From an uncultured Clostridia bacterium (GTDB lineage Bacteria; Bacillota; Clostridia; Christensenellales; Borkfalkiaceae): 11,597 bases of DNA. The DNA lies in the NCBI GenBank assembly GCA_946540675.1, contig CAMNIW010000024.1, positions 1 through 11,597 on the forward strand, in the 5' to 3' direction. A program made the position numbers and the translations under genes. Under the pieces are notes generated by a model that was not told where the DNA came from, searched no databases, and saw only the letters and a program-made list of their open reading frames with translations. The stretch's first letter is position 1. Every line of letters begins with the position of its first letter. This document shows positions 1 to 7,957 of this stretch, piece by piece.

Positions 1-155
1 TCGCCCCCTCCGGGTTCTTCTTTAGGTTCCGTGCTTTCGTGTCCGGGGCCGTTTTCGCTCGATGAAGGTGTTCCGCTGAGGTTGCATGCCGTAAAGGCGC
101 AAGAAAGCGTCAATGCACACAACATCAGAAGTAATGCTTTGATTTTGTCTTTCAT
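1..155 (-). CDS. Lipoprotein, N-terminus only (cut by window edge)
   Basis: An open frame runs from ATG at 155 to the left edge without a stop, giving the first 51 residues. It starts MKDKIKALLLML, has a hydrophobic core and a lipobox F-T-A-C with Cys24 as the predicted lipidated residue, then a Ser/Gly/Glu/Pro-rich linker (SSSENGPGHESTEPKEEPGG). This is the standard start of a Gram-positive-type surface lipoprotein: signal peptidase II signal, then a flexible tether that lifts the folded part off the membrane. The ribosome binding site AGGGAGGA (161-168) sits 5 nt before the ATG. It follows the preceding gene's stop by only 32 nt, so it is probably the next cistron of the same operon. The functional domain lies outside the window. 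Given its neighbours it may be another Ig-like or glycan-binding lipoprotein, but nothing visible proves that. Confidence 0.8.
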   Translation of the reverse strand, partial: MKDKIKALLLMLCALTLSCAFTACNLSGTPSSSENGPGHESTEPKEEPGGG

Positions 156-187
156 ATTTTTCCTCCCTAAGGGTTTTCCCCCTTTAT

Positions 188-1642
188 TTACGAATTCTTA
201 ATAAGTTTCGGCAAGCGTTCCGGATGTACGTCCCATACGTTATGGTCGAAAATCCGATAAGCGTCATAAGAAGCCCTCATCTGCTTTTCCGAGTATGCGA
301 CGTTTACGCCTTCAAACGTGCCGTATCCCATACCGATCACGCCGCCGGCGTTTTCGATTTCGCAATAGACCACGACGTCGGACATACCGGATTTTCCGTA
401 TCCCCAGTTGTATGCCATACGCGAAACGCCCATAAAGGCTTTAGTCGTAATTTCCGACGGCAGCGTTTCGTGATCGACATATCCCGTTGCCGTTTGATGG
501 TCGGGAAATTCACTCACGGCGGAATTCTCTCCCTTGCGCATACGGATAAACACGTCTCTCATATTCATTCCGTAATTCGTCCACGAAATACCGGTACCCA
601 TCGGCGTTTCAAACGCGAGATCCAACGCCACGTTGGAAATGTCCGATTCCAAAACCGTATCTTCTCCGAAACGGGAAGTGTGCTGTCCGAAGGTATGCGC
701 AATTCCCGCCGCCCTTTCCGCTTCCGCCGTAAACAGAATATTTTCAAACGAAACGTTTCTCAATTTTAAGCCGACGGTCGTGCCGAAAAGCGATTGACTT
801 GCGCCGGACATCGTGATATTTTTGACCGAATGGCAATCGCCGTCGATCTCCGCACCAAAGAAACAAGTGCCGATATTGCCGCTTCCCGCAAGCGCCCCGA
901 TATCGTATTCTACTCCCGTAAAATCGATATCGTTTGCCAAATAGTAACGGGATTCGATATCGCAGGTTTTTTCAAACATAGCCAGCCATTCGGCAGGAGT
1001 CCCTATTGCCGCCGAGTATACGTCCGCCGTTACGTATTCAGTCATCCCTTCGGACGTTATTATAATATCTGTCGTGCCGACGGATACGGGAGCGATCTCT
1101 CCGCTCTCGGACACCGTCGCGATCGATTCGTCGGCGCTGGTATAACTGACGGCTTTATCCGTTAAAACGGTTTCCTCGCCGTTTTGTACGGAAACGTATT
1201 CCGCGGAAAGCGGCTTTGACTCCTTCGATTTCATATCCAGATAGACCTTAGTCCGCGACACTCGTAGATAAGCTCCTTTATCGCGGTCGCTCGCCGTAAC
1301 GGTAACGACGCACTCCGCGGTTTTCCCTTCCGCGTCAGCGGTAATCTTAACCGTTCCCACTTTTTTCGCAATCACTCGCCCCGAAGAATTTACCGAAGCA
1401 ACGGTCGGGTCGTCGGACGTCCATCTTACGGAACGCGCGGAATTGGTCGTCGCAATCAGGAAAAACGTTTCGTCTTCCATAGCGGAATAGGTCGTTTTAT
1501 CCAACCGTATCGTGATTGCGGCAGGCGCTTCGCCTCCGTTGCCGCCGCTCGTTTCGTTGCCATTGCAAGACGTCAAGGCAGGAAGAGCTAACAGCATCGC
1601 CGCAAATAACGTTGCAAATCCTTTTTTCCATTTATTCGTCAT
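188..1642 (-). CDS. Surface lipoprotein with two BIG2 Ig-like domains and a GLUG/beta-helix-like C-terminal region
   Basis: 484 residues. The start is MTNKWKKG, followed by a hydrophobic stretch and lipobox L-T-S-C (Cys26), then a Gly/Asn/Glu linker to about residue 40. Residues about 44-116 form a bacterial Ig-like group 2 (BIG2) domain with the characteristic W-T-S-D-D-P-T-V-A-S-V, G-x-V and V-G-T-V-K-I-T-A signatures. A second, more divergent copy spans about 126-210 (Y-T-S-A-D-E-S-I-A-T-V, then V-G-T-T-D-I). From about 215 to 484 the pattern changes to short beta-turn repeats: YYLANDIDF at 233-241, F-F-G-A-E-I-D-G at 261-268, K-N-I-T at 274-277, and L-F-G then L-R-N-V-S-F near 285-299. 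This resembles GLUG-type or right-handed beta-helix surface proteins, as does the ending V-W-D-V-H-P-E-R-L-P-K-L. No catalytic motif is visible. The ribosome binding site AAGGAG (1650-1655) is 7 nt before the ATG. The likely role is an adhesin or glycan-binding protein anchored outside the membrane. BIG2 is a strong call; the C-terminal fold is inferred by pattern. Confidence 0.88.
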   Translation of the reverse strand: MTNKWKKGFATLFAAMLLALPALTSCNGNETSGGNGGEAPAAITIRLDKTTYSAMEDETFFLIATTNSARSVRWTSDDPTVASVNSSGRVIAKKVGTVKITADAEGKTAECVVTVTASDRDKGAYLRVSRTKVYLDMKSKESKPLSAEYVSVQNGEETVLTDKAVSYTSADESIATVSESGEIAPVSVGTTDIIITSEGMTEYVTADVYSAAIGTPAEWLAMFEKTCDIESRYYLANDIDFTGVEYDIGALAGSGNIGTCFFGAEIDGDCHSVKNITMSGASQSLFGTTVGLKLRNVSFENILFTAEAERAAGIAHTFGQHTSRFGEDTVLESDISNVALDLAFETPMGTGISWTNYGMNMRDVFIRMRKGENSAVSEFPDHQTATGYVDHETLPSEITTKAFMGVSRMAYNWGYGKSGMSDVVVYCEIENAGGVIGMGYGTFEGVNVAYSEKQMRASYDAYRIFDHNVWDVHPERLPKLIKNS

Positions 1643-1745
1643 TTTTTTACTCCTTACTCTCTGAGCGACAACGGTGAAAATGCGTTTCGGAAAAACGTCG
1701 TCCTTTCTTTGTTCGATAAGTCCGCTTTCCGTTTTTCATTCACCC
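1643..1745 (-). other. Longest intergenic spacer, with weak dyad symmetry
   Basis: This 103-nt gap between the DUF4838 gene stop and the BIG2 lipoprotein start is the widest inside the block. It contains two nested short inverted repeats: GGTGAA/TTCACC (1673-1678 with 1739-1744) and CGGAAA/TTTCCG (1688-1693 with 1726-1731). They are separated by unpaired bases, and no U-run follows the outer arm on the transcribed strand, so it does not look like an intrinsic terminator. I see no good -35/-10 pair. It may be an mRNA structure or a processing site, or it may mean nothing. Confidence 0.3.
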
Positions 1746-3671
1746 TTATCCGAAAATCTCCGTTTTCCATTGCGCAATCTTTTGCGTAAGACCCGCGTTA
1801 TCGCTTTCACGCCTGTTGGTAATTTCGAATTTTGCGCAATAATAACTGAGATTTCTCCAATACTTTTCTTTTTGTTCTTGCGTCAAAAGATTCATATAAT
1901 GTTCAAACATCAGGTACATAGGAGTGATCTGTTCCCTGCAAACTCTGTCGTAAAGTATCTGATATCGCTCGGGGTCGCTTTCTTTAACGCCGTCAAGTTG
2001 TGCGATACAATTTTCCGTCATCCGATACATTTCTTGCAAAACTTCATAAGGCCAGAAAACTTTTAGCGTAGTATCGAACGATATACCGCCGGAAAACGCT
2101 TTGTTGTTTTCAAGATACTTATAATACGAACGGAAGAAATTGTAATATTCCGTCATACCTTCCGCCGCCGCCCCGTAATAATGCGAGATAAAATCTTCTA
2201 CCAATTCGTTAAAATCCAAATCGGAGCGATACATCGTCTTGCATTGCGTATAGATCTTCAACGCCTCGAAGGTGGGCGTAGACGAATCGTACACGCCCTG
2301 ATCCATAATATAATTTACGCCCATATCCGCCATCGTTTTATAATGCTCGGCATAAACGCCGAAGTTGTCTTGCGGAGCCATATAACTGTTTGCGGGGGTA
2401 CTGTACGTCCAGATAACGATATGATTGTTTCTACCCTGCGACGCAAACAGATCCGACCATGCGCGGAGTTGTTGGTACTGCGTAGCGTTCTCCTTACTTG
2501 AAAACGCTTTACTGAATTCCGCTTCGATGGGACAGTACATCACGTTTACTTTTTCGTATACTTCAAAGCCGTCCCAGACAGGCACGTATTTATTTTGTTC
2601 CGCGTCCCATTTTGCGGGCGGTTCCGCCGAAGTCTGGTAAGCAAAGAACAAAAACTTTATCTCACGTTCGGGATAATTATCCGTAAGCCATTTATCTACG
2701 TCTTTAGCCACTTTGTTTGTAAAATCGAGTTCCTGACCGCCGTAGCCGCCCATCTTCGCTCTCGCCTCAACGCAAGCGTCGCATTCACACATATCCGTGT
2801 TGTCTTCGTGACCGATCATCACGTAAATGCCGTAAGGGTTACCCGCAATTTCCGATTTGATACGCTCTACCATTTCCAGACGCATTTCTTCATTTGAGTA
2901 GCACACCTGCGTCTGCGAAGCATTATACCAATCCGGATGCGCGACGCCGTACGTAGCCGTGGGAAGATAGCGCCCGATCACCGTGTGTCCGAACGTCACC
3001 CAAGTCCCCGTGCCAAACCAACTGAACATTCTCATTCTTCTCGCAAACGTCGCGTCCGCGGATACGACTCTCGACCGGAATTCCCGTATATCCACCGTGG
3101 GAATAAATTTGATATCGTAATCCAAAAGCGGGATCGTCGTTTTTTTCTCGTAATAAATCTCATCGGCCGCGTAAAATTCCAACCCGATCGTATAATTGAG
3201 CATATCATAGCCCGCGCTGATCGTGGCGTTGCTGTTCTTTCCGTTACAGATAAGCGTATTGCCGATGCGCTTCATAATATACCCCGTTTCCCGAAGGTCG
3301 GGAGTTATGTCCAGACCGCTGCCTTGAAAAACCGTCGTGTCGCCAAGGGAAATATAACGTTCCGTATCGTCAAACGACAGATCCGTATCCGGAACGATAG
3401 GCAATTCCACGCCGGAAGACGCCTGATAAAAATACTGTATCTCCGACGCGATCGCTCTGATATTATCGTCCGCCGTTGCGGAAACGACTATTTTATAATC
3501 CGATTTCCCGTCTTCGATAACGTTGATCCCCGTCGCCTCGATGCGGGCGGGAAGTTGGGAAACAACGTTGTCCGTTTCTACGCCTTTTTCGGTTTCGTTA
3601 TTCTTGCAACCGCTGAAAAAAGCAAGCGTAGCGACAAGGGAAAGTGCGATCGCGATCATTCTTTTTTTCAT
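1746..3671 (-). CDS. DUF4838-type lipoprotein, putative surface glycoside hydrolase-like enzyme
   Basis: 641 residues, starting MKKRMIAIALSL with lipobox F-S-G-C (Cys22), so predicted to be tethered outside the membrane. Residues about 58-190 look like the small alpha/beta domain that precedes the barrel in GH20- and GH67-type enzymes (IVVSATADDNIRAIASEIQYF, ending R-Y-I-S-L-G-D-T near 105-112). The middle shows the layout I associate with DUF4838 proteins: HPDWY at 245-249, QVCYSNEEMR at 255-264, then G-H-E-D-N-T-D-M-C-E-C-D-A-C at 287-300. In DUF4838 proteins the Cys cluster (here Cys295, Cys297, Cys300) follows a conserved acidic stretch. The remainder (about 315-470) is consistent with an (alpha/beta)8 barrel, and about 480-641 is helix-rich with many aromatics. 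DUF4838 has no firmly established reaction that I know of, so hydrolase is inference from the fold relationship. The ribosome binding site AGGAGGT (3677-3683) is 5 nt before the ATG, and the gap from the upstream stop is 14 nt, so it is co-transcribed with the giant secreted protein. Confidence 0.87.
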   Translation of the reverse strand: MKKRMIAIALSLVATLAFFSGCKNNETEKGVETDNVVSQLPARIEATGINVIEDGKSDYKIVVSATADDNIRAIASEIQYFYQASSGVELPIVPDTDLSFDDTERYISLGDTTVFQGSGLDITPDLRETGYIMKRIGNTLICNGKNSNATISAGYDMLNYTIGLEFYAADEIYYEKKTTIPLLDYDIKFIPTVDIREFRSRVVSADATFARRMRMFSWFGTGTWVTFGHTVIGRYLPTATYGVAHPDWYNASQTQVCYSNEEMRLEMVERIKSEIAGNPYGIYVMIGHEDNTDMCECDACVEARAKMGGYGGQELDFTNKVAKDVDKWLTDNYPEREIKFLFFAYQTSAEPPAKWDAEQNKYVPVWDGFEVYEKVNVMYCPIEAEFSKAFSSKENATQYQQLRAWSDLFASQGRNNHIVIWTYSTPANSYMAPQDNFGVYAEHYKTMADMGVNYIMDQGVYDSSTPTFEALKIYTQCKTMYRSDLDFNELVEDFISHYYGAAAEGMTEYYNFFRSYYKYLENNKAFSGGISFDTTLKVFWPYEVLQEMYRMTENCIAQLDGVKESDPERYQILYDRVCREQITPMYLMFEHYMNLLTQEQKEKYWRNLSYYCAKFEITNRRESDNAGLTQKIAQWKTEIFG

Positions 3672-3685
3672 AGAATACCTCCTGT

Positions 3686-6600
3686 TTATCGCACCGTAAC
3701 GTTGAACGCGTAAAACGCAACGTTATCGTTCTCGTCATGTACCTGATAATAGATCACGTATTTCCCTGCGCGGGTAAACGTAACCTTATTATTTTTTACT
3801 TCACCGAATAAACCGCTCGGCAACATTACGTAAATTTCCACCTTTACGTTATCCTTATTCCCGTTATCCGAAATATCGTAGGAAGGCAACGTTATCGACG
3901 AACCCGATTTTGCCGTTTGAGGCACGGTACCCTTGAAACTGAGCGAGGGTTTCGTTTCGTCATAAGCGACGACGTATTTTGTCAAAGTCGCCGTCCTGCC
4001 GTTTCTGTCCGTCGCGGTATATTCGATAGCATATTCCCCGTATCCGTCACCGAGAATATACGTCTGTTCGGTTGTTGCCGAGGTTGTTTCTTTCACTACC
4101 CGACCGTTTGCCGTCACGCGCACTTTTACGTCGCCGACGTAACCCAGAACGTCGTAAGCGGTCGCGGTGGGAATAACGATTTCCGTACCCGGCGCAAAAC
4201 CTCCCGACAAATATCCGTTAATCGTAATGATAGGATTGGAAGAGTCCTGACGGTTATTGTTCATTATTTGGTTCGCGATAGACGACATACCGACGCTCGC
4301 TTCGCCGTAAATTCCGCTTATTTCCGCTTCCATGTAAACGTAACCGCTGCCAAACCCGGCAAAGGGTTTACCGTTGAGATAAGTCGTCACTTCTCCGATT
4401 TTTCTGTCGAAAATATCCGTGAACGTACGCGTTTGGATATCGTAAGAAATTTCCATTTCTCCGCCGGCACCGACGCTGAAGAACTTGCAAACTTTGCCGT
4501 TGATCGTCGCCCTGTACTCCCCGTCAAAAGATTGTATCTTCATCACGACGGTTTGCGTAGCGTCCGCACTGTCTCTGAAGATAAGATCAAACGAATCGTA
4601 TTGCGATTTACTTTCGTCGATCGCCAGACGGAAAAACAACTGATTTTCCGCGATCGGTCTTATGAAAGCGAACTTCATACTCTCGGCGCCGTCCCGCGCC
4701 GTAAAGAATATGCCCTCTTTCACCGCGCTGACGTCCGCGTTGTCATATGCGTAATATTGAGTCAGATACTGCGCCTCTTTGTTTTTTATAACCCTGATAG
4801 GCAACGTTCTTTCCGCAACCGTTTCCTTATCGCCTTTTGCGAAGATATAACGGATCTTCGCCTCGCCGACCGTATCGGACGCTTTGGGAGTGTAAAGTCC
4901 GTCATCGAGCGTCTTCGTACCGTTTGCGTCCGTCACTTCGATTTTTGCCGTTATTTTTTCGCTGACGCCGACCGCGGCGTAATAGTCCGCTTGATATACG
5001 GGGAATTTGTACGTGTCCCCTTCGATAAACGTTTGAGGTAAAACGATCGACCTTTCGTCAAAGACGGGTTTGTCGCCGAGTTTAACGTTTTTTATACGCA
5101 ATATTTCCGAGCTTTCCGAGCCGATGTAATCGGTTACCGTTAATTTTACAGTGTACGTACCTTCTTTTTCGCAAATAAATGAGCCGTATTGCACTTCGAC
5201 GGGTTCGCCGCCGCAAGTTACTTGTACGGACTCGGTAACACCGCCCACTCCGCCTTCACCGACAAATTCGGGAATATAAACCCTTTGTCCGACAACTGCG
5301 GTTTCGGGTAATTGTTCCGATATCATTATCACCGGCTTATCCGCTACGGAAATTGCCTCAACGCTTATTTCTTTACGTTCCGTATTTCCGTAAGAATCGC
5401 TTGCGGTATATACGACCGTATATATGCCCGTTTGGTCGGGGACAAACGCGCCGTTTTCAATAGGAACGCGCTTATCTCCGAAATATACGGCAACGTCCTC
5501 TTTTACCACTTTGCTGTACAAGTCGCGCCATTCCGCGTCGAAAAGTTTATAGGGCGAATCCACCTCCGCTTTGGGCACGTTATTTTCATCAAGATCGCCG
5601 AAAGTAACGATCGGCGCGGCGGTGTCATGTACGTAAGGATCGGTCAGATCCTCCCCGTCGATCTTCATAAGCATTACGTTTGCCGTACCGCTGACCCCGA
5701 CCGCATACATAGTCATACGGACTTCACCCGTCGTCCAACCGTGCCAAGGCCTGTCTCCGCCGCTAAGGAATTGGTCCGTGGTACTGTAATCTCGGAGTAA
5801 AAACGGAATTTCTTTCTTTCCGTCGCCGCTTACCGTCTGCCACGATTGCGCGTAAATACTCAACGCCTTGTCGTCATAATATAGTTTCATCGAATTTTTT
5901 ACAAATTCTCTGTCCGTGATTTCCTGAGTAAAGTTTGCGCTGGATACCAGACCGCCGTCTTCGTGCGAAGTCGCGTTGTGAATAAGCACGTCGCCCGTAT
6001 AAAATTCGTAATGATATGCCAACCAGTTTTGCCCTGTCGCCCTTGTTCGCAAAAGCGTGATGGCAGGATTATAATCCATATATTTAATACGAACGGAAAT
6101 ATAGTTTTCGGGATCGTAAATGTCCGTAAACGTTACGTATAACGCCGTCATATCCGCTTTTCCTATTTCGTTGGGTTGTACGATAAATTCCACAAGCGGA
6201 TCGTTTTGCGTCCGATCGGAAATCGTGTCGTCAAACGTGTTGTCGGACAAATCGATCACCTTGTCGTAAACGACCTGAGTGTTGTTCGTAAGCGTCAGCA
6301 TTTGTCCCGTAACGGTATTGTTTGCCGTCATCGTTTGATAGGATACGGAATTGCCCGTCCCCGGCGTGAAAACGTTTTCATACAATGCCATAACGGTAAA
6401 TTGCTGAATTTCCGCACCGCCGCTCCAACGATGCTCGACGCTGTAATTGCCGAGTTCGTCTAAAACCGCCGACGTGTTTTTTACTTCTTTTCCCGACGGA
6501 TACACTACGGAAACCGAAGCGGTCTCTTCCTTTCCGCCGAAATAAAATTTCGCCGGTCGTACCGTCAACGTGTCGCCGAGCGTTTTAATTTCTTCTATCT

Positions 6601-7957
6601 CTTCCATTAAAACGCCTACTTTATCGTCGCTGACGACAACTTTCTTTTCTTCCTTTACCGAGTCGCCGTAAAAAGGCAAACCGTATGTGATCGTGTACTC
6701 GCCCGTCTCCTCGAAAGTATAGGTAAAACCGCCCGGAATCTCTTCAAATCCGTCCAATATGACTGAATCTTTCCTGATGGTCACGACCGCGTTTTCCGAA
6801 AAACCGCGATGAGAAAGCGTTGTTGATACGTCGGCGGCAGGGATATACAGTTGCGCGTATCTGCCTATTTCCTGTTCGCTCGCAAACGCCGATTCATAAG
6901 TAAAAGAAGAAACGACGTCGCTCTTGTCGATAGCGTCTATACAATAATATGCCGACGCAATATCTTCCCCTTCGCCGTACGTATAGTACAGAAAATATTC
7001 GCCTGCCGTCTCGGGAACAAAAGAATACTCGTCGTCCACGTTGACGACGGCGCCTTCCTCATCGTATATTTTCAGCGCGACGTCATCGGAAGAAAGTTCA
7101 CCTTCGATCAAATCGAAAACGGACGCCCTCGGCGCTTCGTATTTTTCCCCTACGACCGCTTTTGCGCGTATAACCGCCTTTACGTTCGCTTTACTTTCCA
7201 CGTATTGCGTACCGAAATCGTATCCGCCGAAAGAATATACAAGCAATTCGCCCTTTCCGTTTTTCTTGACGTCGTCAAACACGACGCTGACGGAATATTC
7301 CTCAAAAGAAGACAACGAGTGCCGTAATTGTTTTCCGTCGTTATATTCACGGGAAAAATCCCATACCAGCCGATAAACGCCCGTAGCGTCCGCCGCTTTT
7401 ACTTGTTGCGTCGTCGGATCGAACATCAAATTTATGATACCCGACGAAAGTTTCGTATATACGCCTTCGTTGTTATATAGCCCGGTATAACCGTAAGGCG
7501 CGGGCGCTCGCCACTGACTGTAATAATATACGATACCTGCTTTATTCCCGTCTACGCTGACGAAAACGTCGGATTCCTCTTTCCCGACCGAAACGCCAAT
7601 AGAAAAACTCTTTCCCGTCGCTTTGTCGGTGAAAAGCAAAGAATATTCGTCAAGATCGGGGGATTTGCCGTTATCCGCAATCGCCACAAGACTCGTTTCG
7701 AATACGCCGCCGGCAACGCCTTTGAATTCAGCTTTCGCGCCGCTGTCATACGCGTAAAAAAGCATACCTTTTTCCGAAGAAAGGCTCGGTTCGCAATAAG
7801 CGGCTTTATATTTTATCGGCGTTGTTTGTTCATAGATAAACGCGTCGCCGTAAGAAGATTTTGCCGTCGCTTTCAGCAGCGCGGGCGTTCCGACGGCAAC
7901 GGCGATCAAACCGCAAGCCGACGCAAGGATCGTCCCGACCGTTTTCTTTTTCATCAT
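3686..7957 (-). CDS. Giant secreted multidomain protein: beta-sandwich modules alternating with Ig-like modules
   Basis: 1423 residues with no single family I can name. It opens MMKKKTVGTILASACGLIAV, a Sec signal probably cut near A-T-A at 30-32. I see no convincing lipobox, LPxTG or C-terminal membrane anchor, so it is likely released or held non-covalently. Eight Ig-like modules are marked by the closing pattern G-x-Y-x-[VI]-x-Y at about 319, 419, 503, 844, 933, 1031 (degenerate), 1307 and 1398; several continue with D-x-x-G-N/R as in HYR/DUF5011-like domains (TASDSYGN at 851-858, TATDRNGR at 1314-1321). Between them are three longer stretches, about 38-255, 530-770 and 1060-1235, each with paired beta-strand motifs such as Y-S-L-L-F-T-D, L-Y-V-T-F-T-D and F-D-L-I-F-R-D. 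They resemble concanavalin-like (LamG-like) sandwiches with aromatic-rich loops (for example 144-170 and 737-741). The order is S-Ig3-S-Ig3-S-Ig2. The gene overlaps the permease stop by one base (TAATG). Likely role: extracellular polysaccharide binding or scaffolding. No enzyme motif was seen. Confidence 0.85.
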   Translation of the reverse strand: MMKKKTVGTILASACGLIAVAVGTPALLKATAKSSYGDAFIYEQTTPIKYKAAYCEPSLSSEKGMLFYAYDSGAKAEFKGVAGGVFETSLVAIADNGKSPDLDEYSLLFTDKATGKSFSIGVSVGKEESDVFVSVDGNKAGIVYYYSQWRAPAPYGYTGLYNNEGVYTKLSSGIINLMFDPTTQQVKAADATGVYRLVWDFSREYNDGKQLRHSLSSFEEYSVSVVFDDVKKNGKGELLVYSFGGYDFGTQYVESKANVKAVIRAKAVVGEKYEAPRASVFDLIEGELSSDDVALKIYDEEGAVVNVDDEYSFVPETAGEYFLYYTYGEGEDIASAYYCIDAIDKSDVVSSFTYESAFASEQEIGRYAQLYIPAADVSTTLSHRGFSENAVVTIRKDSVILDGFEEIPGGFTYTFEETGEYTITYGLPFYGDSVKEEKKVVVSDDKVGVLMEEIEEIKTLGDTLTVRPAKFYFGGKEETASVSVVYPSGKEVKNTSAVLDELGNYSVEHRWSGGAEIQQFTVMALYENVFTPGTGNSVSYQTMTANNTVTGQMLTLTNNTQVVYDKVIDLSDNTFDDTISDRTQNDPLVEFIVQPNEIGKADMTALYVTFTDIYDPENYISVRIKYMDYNPAITLLRTRATGQNWLAYHYEFYTGDVLIHNATSHEDGGLVSSANFTQEITDREFVKNSMKLYYDDKALSIYAQSWQTVSGDGKKEIPFLLRDYSTTDQFLSGGDRPWHGWTTGEVRMTMYAVGVSGTANVMLMKIDGEDLTDPYVHDTAAPIVTFGDLDENNVPKAEVDSPYKLFDAEWRDLYSKVVKEDVAVYFGDKRVPIENGAFVPDQTGIYTVVYTASDSYGNTERKEISVEAISVADKPVIMISEQLPETAVVGQRVYIPEFVGEGGVGGVTESVQVTCGGEPVEVQYGSFICEKEGTYTVKLTVTDYIGSESSEILRIKNVKLGDKPVFDERSIVLPQTFIEGDTYKFPVYQADYYAAVGVSEKITAKIEVTDANGTKTLDDGLYTPKASDTVGEAKIRYIFAKGDKETVAERTLPIRVIKNKEAQYLTQYYAYDNADVSAVKEGIFFTARDGAESMKFAFIRPIAENQLFFRLAIDESKSQYDSFDLIFRDSADATQTVVMKIQSFDGEYRATINGKVCKFFSVGAGGEMEISYDIQTRTFTDIFDRKIGEVTTYLNGKPFAGFGSGYVYMEAEISGIYGEASVGMSSIANQIMNNNRQDSSNPIITINGYLSGGFAPGTEIVIPTATAYDVLGYVGDVKVRVTANGRVVKETTSATTEQTYILGDGYGEYAIEYTATDRNGRTATLTKYVVAYDETKPSLSFKGTVPQTAKSGSSITLPSYDISDNGNKDNVKVEIYVMLPSGLFGEVKNNKVTFTRAGKYVIYYQVHDENDNVAFYAFNVTVR

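Noticed and set aside
1647..1739. Minus-strand 30-codon open frame (starts MKNGKRTYRTKKG) within the 103-nt spacer
   Set aside because: The ATG has no adequate ribosome binding site, and the very basic content follows from purine-rich sequence; its end coincides with the next gene's ribosome binding site only by position. Not supported as a gene.
1643..1745. Intrinsic terminator in the widest spacer
   Set aside because: The inverted repeats are short and interrupted, and no U-run follows the distal arm on the transcribed strand.
2937..3713. Plus-strand open frame (258 codons) opposite the DUF4838 gene
   Set aside because: Arg-rich composition without a signal, domain or ribosome binding site; it crosses the boundary between two real minus-strand genes.
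3917..5041. Long plus-strand open frame (374 codons) opposite the giant secreted protein
   Set aside because: Its translation is rich in Arg, His, Phe and Val without domain pattern, it lacks a good ribosome binding site, and it mirrors a well-supported minus-strand gene. Heavy use of NCG codons on the coding strand keeps antisense frames open.
3686..7957. Lipoprotein call for the giant protein based on Cys15
   Set aside because: The residues before Cys15 (A-S-A) are a poor lipobox, and the hydrophobic stretch continues well past it to about residue 28, so ordinary signal peptidase I cleavage near 30-32 is more likely.
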